From NCBI GenBank assembly GCA_016783565.1, contig JADHWI010000017.1:1-47627 (forward strand): a stretch of DNA of 47,627 nt, given 5' to 3'. Positions 43,601 to 47,627 of the stretch are shown piece after piece. The position numbers and the translations under genes are program-made. A model generated the notes under the pieces. The model did not search any database and had not been told where the DNA came from. It saw nothing but the letters and a program-made list of their open reading frames with translations. This DNA is from Kiritimatiellia bacterium (lineage in GTDB: Bacteria > Verrucomicrobiota > Kiritimatiellia > UBA8416 > JADHWI01). Every line of letters starts with the position of its first letter. Position 1 is the first letter of the stretch.

Positions 43601-45061
43601 TTATACAACGTACGTACTGGCGGATGTTGAACCGCCTTCACCGGTCCAGTTGGTGTGGAAATATTCGCCGCGTGCCTTGTCGACTCTTTCATAAGTATGC
43701 GCGCCGAAATAGTCACGCTGTGCCTGGAGTAGATTAGCAGGCAGTCTCTCTGCCCGGTATGAGTCATAGTAATTCAATGCCGTGCCCATTGCAGGAACCG
43801 CAATGCCGAGGTCAATCGCGGTTTTGATGACATCGCGCCATGCTTCCTGGGACTGGATCACGACGTTTTTGAAATGCGGATCCAGCAGCAGGTTTGCCAG
43901 GTTGGGATTGTTGTCAAAGGCTTCTTTAATGTTGCCGAGGAATTGCGCCCGAATGATACAGCCGCCTCTCCACATGAGCGCAATCTCGCCGTAGTTCAGA
44001 TTCCAAGTATGTTCTTCGGATGCGGCTCTCAGAAGCTGATAGCCCTGAGCATAGGAGCAAATCTTGGCCGCATAAACTGCATTTTTCAGCTTTTCGATGA
44101 ATTCAGCTTTGTTGCCGTTGAATGTAGTATTTGGTCCGGAAAGTTCCGCACTGGCGGCCACGCGTTCTTCCTTGATTGCCGACAGGCAGCGTGCGAACAC
44201 GGCTTCGGCGATTTGCGGGATTCCGACACCTAAATCGAGCCCGGCCTGCGACGTCCATTTGCCGGTGCCTTTCTGTCCTGCCGTATCAAGAATCACGTCC
44301 ACCATCGGTTTGCCGGTTTCGTCGTCATCTTTGGCGAGGATGTCACGGGTTATCTCGATGAGGTAGGAGTCCAGCACGCCTTCGTTCCACTCGGAGAATA
44401 CTTCGTGCATTTCTGAGGCGGTCATTCCCAGCCCATGCGACATCAGTTGGTAGGCTTCGCATATGAGCTGCATGTCGCCGTATTCAATTCCGTTGTGAAC
44501 CATTTTTACGAAATGACCAGCACCGTCAGACCCCAGCCATTCGCAGCAGGGCGAGCCATCTGCGACTTTGGCCGAAATGGACTGGAAGATATCTTTTACA
44601 TGTGGCCATGCTTTGTCATGGCCGCCCGGCATAATGGATGGGCCTTTGAGTGCGCCTTCTTCTCCGCCCGATACGCCTGTCCCGATGAAGAGAATACCTT
44701 TTTCTTCCAAATTCTTGCAGCGTCGTATGGTGTCCGGATAGTGACTGTTGCCCCCATCGATAAGAATATCCCCTTCGTCCAGGTGTGGCAGGATCGTATC
44801 TATGAATGCGTCAACTGGCCCTCCTGCTTTCACCATCAGCATGATTCTGCGTGGTTTCTCAAGGTTCTCAACAAGCTCTTCAAGATTGTGGCAGCCGATG
44901 AGGTTCTTGCCGGCTCCGCGACCATTGATAAACGCGTCCACTTTTTCAACGGTCCTGTTGTAACAGGCAACAGTGAATCCTTTGCTTTCCATATTGAGAA
45001 TCAGGTTCTCGCCCATAACGGCCAAACCGACGACTGCGATATCTGCTTTTTTTTCACTCAT
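43601..45061 (-). CDS. gnd: 6-phosphogluconate dehydrogenase, decarboxylating
   Basis: 486 residues, the long form. Motifs: VVGLAVMGENLILNME (NADP site), FIGTGVSGGEEGALKGPSIM, HFVKMVHNGIEYGDMQLICE with catalytic lysine, and the C-terminal INWTGEGG-type ending, HTNWTGEGGSTSASTYVV. Oxidises 6-phosphogluconate to ribulose 5-phosphate, CO2 and NADPH. Its place inside a uronate operon is unusual and suggests gluconate or 6-phosphogluconate is formed from the same substrates. Confidence 0.96.
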   Translation of the reverse strand: MSEKKADIAVVGLAVMGENLILNMESKGFTVACYNRTVEKVDAFINGRGAGKNLIGCHNLEELVENLEKPRRIMLMVKAGGPVDAFIDTILPHLDEGDILIDGGNSHYPDTIRRCKNLEEKGILFIGTGVSGGEEGALKGPSIMPGGHDKAWPHVKDIFQSISAKVADGSPCCEWLGSDGAGHFVKMVHNGIEYGDMQLICEAYQLMSHGLGMTASEMHEVFSEWNEGVLDSYLIEITRDILAKDDDETGKPMVDVILDTAGQKGTGKWTSQAGLDLGVGIPQIAEAVFARCLSAIKEERVAASAELSGPNTTFNGNKAEFIEKLKNAVYAAKICSYAQGYQLLRAASEEHTWNLNYGEIALMWRGGCIIRAQFLGNIKEAFDNNPNLANLLLDPHFKNVVIQSQEAWRDVIKTAIDLGIAVPAMGTALNYYDSYRAERLPANLLQAQRDYFGAHTYERVDKARGEYFHTNWTGEGGSTSASTYVV

Positions 45062-45141
45062 GATGTATTCCTCTTATGTTATTCGCTAAGACATCCGCGC
45101 ATTAGATCATAGGTTCTATTCTTAGCCCTTTTTCATTTTCG

Positions 45142-45990
45142 TTATACGCCGCTATATGCGGAAAATCCACCGTCCACAGGAATGACGGTTCCCGTTACAA
45201 ATCCGGATGCATCGTCGGATGCCAACCATAGCAATGTACCAATCAATTCCTCCGGATCACCATAACGCCCCATGGGAGTTTGCGAAACGATTTTACCTCC
45301 ACGTGCGGTAGGCGAGCCATCTTCGTTGGTGAGAAGTGAACGATTTTGATCGGTCAGAAAGAATCCTGGCGCCAGTGCATTAACTCTGATGCCGGTGTGC
45401 GAGAAATGTACAGCGAGCCATTGGGTAAAGTTGCTGATCGCAGCCTTGGCGCCGCTATAAGCAGGGATCTTGGTTAACGGTGTAAAAGCGTTCATTGAAG
45501 AAATGTTAATGATAACACCACTACCCGCTTTTGCCATGTTTCGGGCAAACACCTGTGTCGGCAGAAGTGTTCCGAGGAAGTTCAGCTTAAACGTAAAATC
45601 GACAGCGTTCGGGTCCAGGTCAAAGAAGGTCTTAATGGTATCGTCTTCAATGTTCAGTTCGGGTTCGTGAAACTCAACGGAGGTTGTGGCTTCAGGACGG
45701 TTGCCGCCTGCACCGTTAATCAGAATGTCGACGGGACCAAGCGCAGTGGTGATCGCGGTGCGTGCTTCCATTAATGATTCTTTTTCAAGAACATTACACG
45801 TTAGGCCGATGGCGGTTCCTCCGGCGGTATTAATTTCATCTGCTACAGCCTGGGCTGCCTCCTGTCGTAAATCAAGGACGGCAACTTTGGCGCCGTTAGC
45901 AGCCAACGCTTTTGCCATTAGACTACAGAGAACGCCGCCTCCGCCTGTCACGGCTGCAACTTTTTCGTTAAGATTAACGGTCATGCTCAT
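45142..45990 (-). CDS. SDR oxidoreductase, probable D-mannonate oxidoreductase (fructuronate reductase)
   Basis: 282 residues, GGAGAG seven bases before the ATG. Short-chain dehydrogenase: AAVTGGGGVLCSLMAKALAA cofactor loop, NGAGGNRPEAT, NISSMNAF, catalytic YSGAKAA (Tyr/Lys) and the ending GFVTGTVIPVDGGFSAYSGV. NRPEATT and the long acidic insertion after it (PELNIEDDTIKTFFDLD) are typical of the SDR-type mannonate oxidoreductases that replace UxuB in many bacteria. Reaction: D-fructuronate plus NAD(P)H to D-mannonate, directly after the UxaC step encoded upstream. Confidence 0.83.
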   Translation of the reverse strand: MSMTVNLNEKVAAVTGGGGVLCSLMAKALAANGAKVAVLDLRQEAAQAVADEINTAGGTAIGLTCNVLEKESLMEARTAITTALGPVDILINGAGGNRPEATTSVEFHEPELNIEDDTIKTFFDLDPNAVDFTFKLNFLGTLLPTQVFARNMAKAGSGVIINISSMNAFTPLTKIPAYSGAKAAISNFTQWLAVHFSHTGIRVNALAPGFFLTDQNRSLLTNEDGSPTARGGKIVSQTPMGRYGDPEELIGTLLWLASDDASGFVTGTVIPVDGGFSAYSGV

Positions 45991-46072
45991 TATCTCTCTC
46001 CATGTTCAATACGTGTCATTTTCCTGCCCGCCCGGCTAAAGGGCTGTGCATTCTTTGCCGGGGGTAGGGTGT

Positions 46073-47350
46073 TCATTTGTTTGAGAATCTCTCCCGAGTG
46101 CTCCACAATCCCAGTGCGGGATTGGAAACATAAAATACCTCTTCGCCATCCGGCATGGTGTTAAACCCTTCCTGCATTTTTGTAGGTGGGTAGGTCTTGC
46201 TCATAGCGTCAAGATCCGCATAGCGGAAATTGACAGATTCAATCTCTTCACGCGTCAGGCCGCCGGGGCAGTATGTGACGCTGAATCGCCCTTCGCTGCT
46301 GCCGTGGATGAGGTGGGCCGCCGCGCTTAAGTTTTCGCTGAGATCTTCGTTTTCTTTCACGAAGGCCATCACCTGTTCTGTGCCGACATAGCCATACTTT
46401 CTGATCATGCGGTCAATGCCCGGGTCCTCGCCGAACTCTTTGACGCCGGGTGCCAGAATGATCAGTTCGCCATCATCCGCTATGGCCATCCGAGTTCTGT
46501 AGATTGCTTTGTTTCCCAGCCAGGTGCTTTTGAATTCCGAAGGATCAAGATAGACGACCACTTTTTTGAGTGGTCGGTCGAGCATTTCGAAATTCACGGT
46601 TTGAGAAAGTGCTGCGGCTTTTTCAAAACATTGGCGATCATCGCCAATGTATAGTCCTCGCACTTTGAGGGTGCCATTGTCTGCGCGACCCACAACGGTC
46701 TGAACATAGAGCATGGGAATATTCGACAGGAAATGCTCGGAGGCATAGTCAAGCACAGCACGTACCGGCGTATCGGCCCTTCCCATCATTTTTTCCATAC
46801 CGTAGGCGGCACCAAGAAAATGACTCTTGTTTATGGCTTCCGAGCCACCCGTTCCGACAAAGATATTTTTGCTGTGATTGGCCATTCCCACCACTTCGTG
46901 CGGAACAACCTGGCCAATGGAGAGCACGAGATCATAGTCGCCGGATGCAATCACTCTGTTGACCTGTACCGGCCAGTCGTAATCCACCGCGCCTTCGGAA
47001 ATGTCTCTGAGAAATTCAGCCGGCACCACGCCCAGCGTGGTTACGTCATGACGCCAGTCATGCTCCATAAAAAGTTCAGAGGGAATGTCACCGAACATGT
47101 CGCTGATCTCATCTGGAGTCATGGGATAATGTGTGCCCACCGCCGGCAGGATGGCTTTTACGTTGTCTCCGTAATATTCCCAGGCGTATTGCGTGAGCAA
47201 TCCTGCTTGAGAATGGACGCGTGTAAAGTCAGGCGGCACCAGTAGCACGCGTTCGCGTTCGCCGAGTTGGTCGAGGGCTGAATACAATCCCTTTCGCATG
47301 GCGCTTTCAGTCATAACTGAAGTTTCGCTGCCTTCATCAAAATATATCAT
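46073..47350 (-). CDS. LarA-family nickel-dependent racemase/epimerase
   Basis: 425 residues; ATG at 47350 overlaps the uxaC stop by four bases. LarA superfamily (formerly DUF2088): PPDFTRVHS (D41, R44), [10 protein letters not shown] (H74), and [19 protein letters not shown] with H151 and K161, then H177 in [10 protein letters not shown]. The spacings H151-K161 (10) and K161-H177 (16) equal those between the nickel-pincer ligands H174, K184 and H200 of lactate racemase. Catalysis is proton exchange at C2 of a 2-hydroxy acid. A characterised member is a D-gluconate 2-epimerase. In this operon D-mannonate/D-gluconate is the likely substrate. LarB, LarC and LarE are not in the window. Confidence 0.85.
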   Translation of the reverse strand: MIYFDEGSETSVMTESAMRKGLYSALDQLGERERVLLVPPDFTRVHSQAGLLTQYAWEYYGDNVKAILPAVGTHYPMTPDEISDMFGDIPSELFMEHDWRHDVTTLGVVPAEFLRDISEGAVDYDWPVQVNRVIASGDYDLVLSIGQVVPHEVVGMANHSKNIFVGTGGSEAINKSHFLGAAYGMEKMMGRADTPVRAVLDYASEHFLSNIPMLYVQTVVGRADNGTLKVRGLYIGDDRQCFEKAAALSQTVNFEMLDRPLKKVVVYLDPSEFKSTWLGNKAIYRTRMAIADDGELIILAPGVKEFGEDPGIDRMIRKYGYVGTEQVMAFVKENEDLSENLSAAAHLIHGSSEGRFSVTYCPGGLTREEIESVNFRYADLDAMSKTYPPTKMQEGFNTMPDGEEVFYVSNPALGLWSTRERFSNK

Positions 47351-47627
47351 GACAAGTTAAACCCAAAATAATTATTGGCATTGTTGTAACTGATATCCTG
47401 AACCATTCTTCCGACAAGATCAAAATCGTATGGGACGAGGCCAGCCTCCATATCGTTGCCCAGCACGTTGCAGAGGATGCGTCTGAAGTATTCATGCCGC
47501 GTATAAGACAAAAAAGACCGGCTGTCTGTGAGCATGCCGACGAACCGGCTTAAAAGGCCTAGCTGCGAAAGCGATTCAATCTGACGTTCCATGCCGTCTT
47601 TCTGATCCAGAAACCACCACCCGCTGC
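47347..47627 (-). CDS. uxaC: Uronate isomerase (C-terminal part; 5' end outside window)
   Basis: The last 92 residues of the protein are visible, from [20 protein letters not shown] to the stop TGA. Conserved family segments: [20 protein letters not shown] with Arg and Asp of the active site, and [14 protein letters not shown]. Isomerises D-glucuronate to D-fructuronate (or galacturonate to tagaturonate). First visible gene of the leftward uronate operon, overlapping the LarA-family gene by ATGA. Confidence 0.92.
   Translation of the reverse strand, partial: SGWWFLDQKDGMERQIESLSQLGLLSRFVGMLTDSRSFLSYTRHEYFRRILCNVLGNDMEAGLVPYDFDLVGRMVQDISYNNANNYFGFNLS

Overview
The window looks like a chromosomal segment from a Gram-negative bacterium of the PVC superphylum, most likely Kiritimatiellota or a Lentisphaerae/Verrucomicrobia relative. 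This rests on gene content: exported DUF1080, Gfo/Idh/MocA and HEAT-repeat proteins side by side, a uroporphyrinogen-decarboxylase-like protein outside any heme context, a 2284-residue calcium-repeat surface protein, an exported PQQ-type propeller beginning with a WPQYRG motif, a VTC/DUF4956 pair and TolC. No rRNA, tRNA, insertion sequence or CRISPR array was recognised by eye.

Layout. 1-7463 is an accessory carbohydrate region on the minus strand: a URO-D-like gene cut by the left edge, then DUF1080, HEAT-repeat and Tat-exported oxidoreductase genes, a leucine-rich-repeat protein, and the 5' stub of a second URO-D gene. Two near-identical upstream elements (1015-1150, 5722-5856) each carry a direct repeat with 21-bp spacing, and an AraC-family regulator lies at 7496-8413. 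8417-10842 holds a nucleotidyltransferase/small-protein pair, a hydrolase remnant, a Tat-exported DUF362 protein and two copies of a palindromic hairpin. 10898-14603 reads leftward as atpB, an alternative-oxidase-like di-iron protein and monomeric isocitrate dehydrogenase. 14702-22640 carries the giant surface protein and a TauE/SafE permease.

22717-26418 is a rightward leuA-aroE-pilD operon. It is preceded by a leucine-rich leader peptide and a terminator with a possible antiterminator, a candidate attenuator. 26415-33016 contains a Cys-rich protein, an S26 peptidase, parC-parE and a PQQ-like propeller protein. 33128-37507 is a rightward run of VTC-domain protein, DUF4956 membrane protein, HlyD adaptor and TolC lipoprotein, closed by a bidirectional terminator. 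This is my best candidate for an undescribed system. 37695-42472 holds rubredoxin, pilT, a Gre-like factor, an RluA synthase and a B12-binding radical SAM protein. 42486-47627 is a leftward hexuronate operon: uxaC (partial), a LarA-family nickel enzyme, an SDR fructuronate-reductase candidate, gnd and a KDG-kinase-like gene.

Together the genes suggest a polysaccharide or uronic-acid degrader with exported oxidative sugar chemistry. Function calls come from motif recognition without database searches. Start codons were moved from the longest ORF where a Shine-Dalgarno, a promoter position or family length argued for it.
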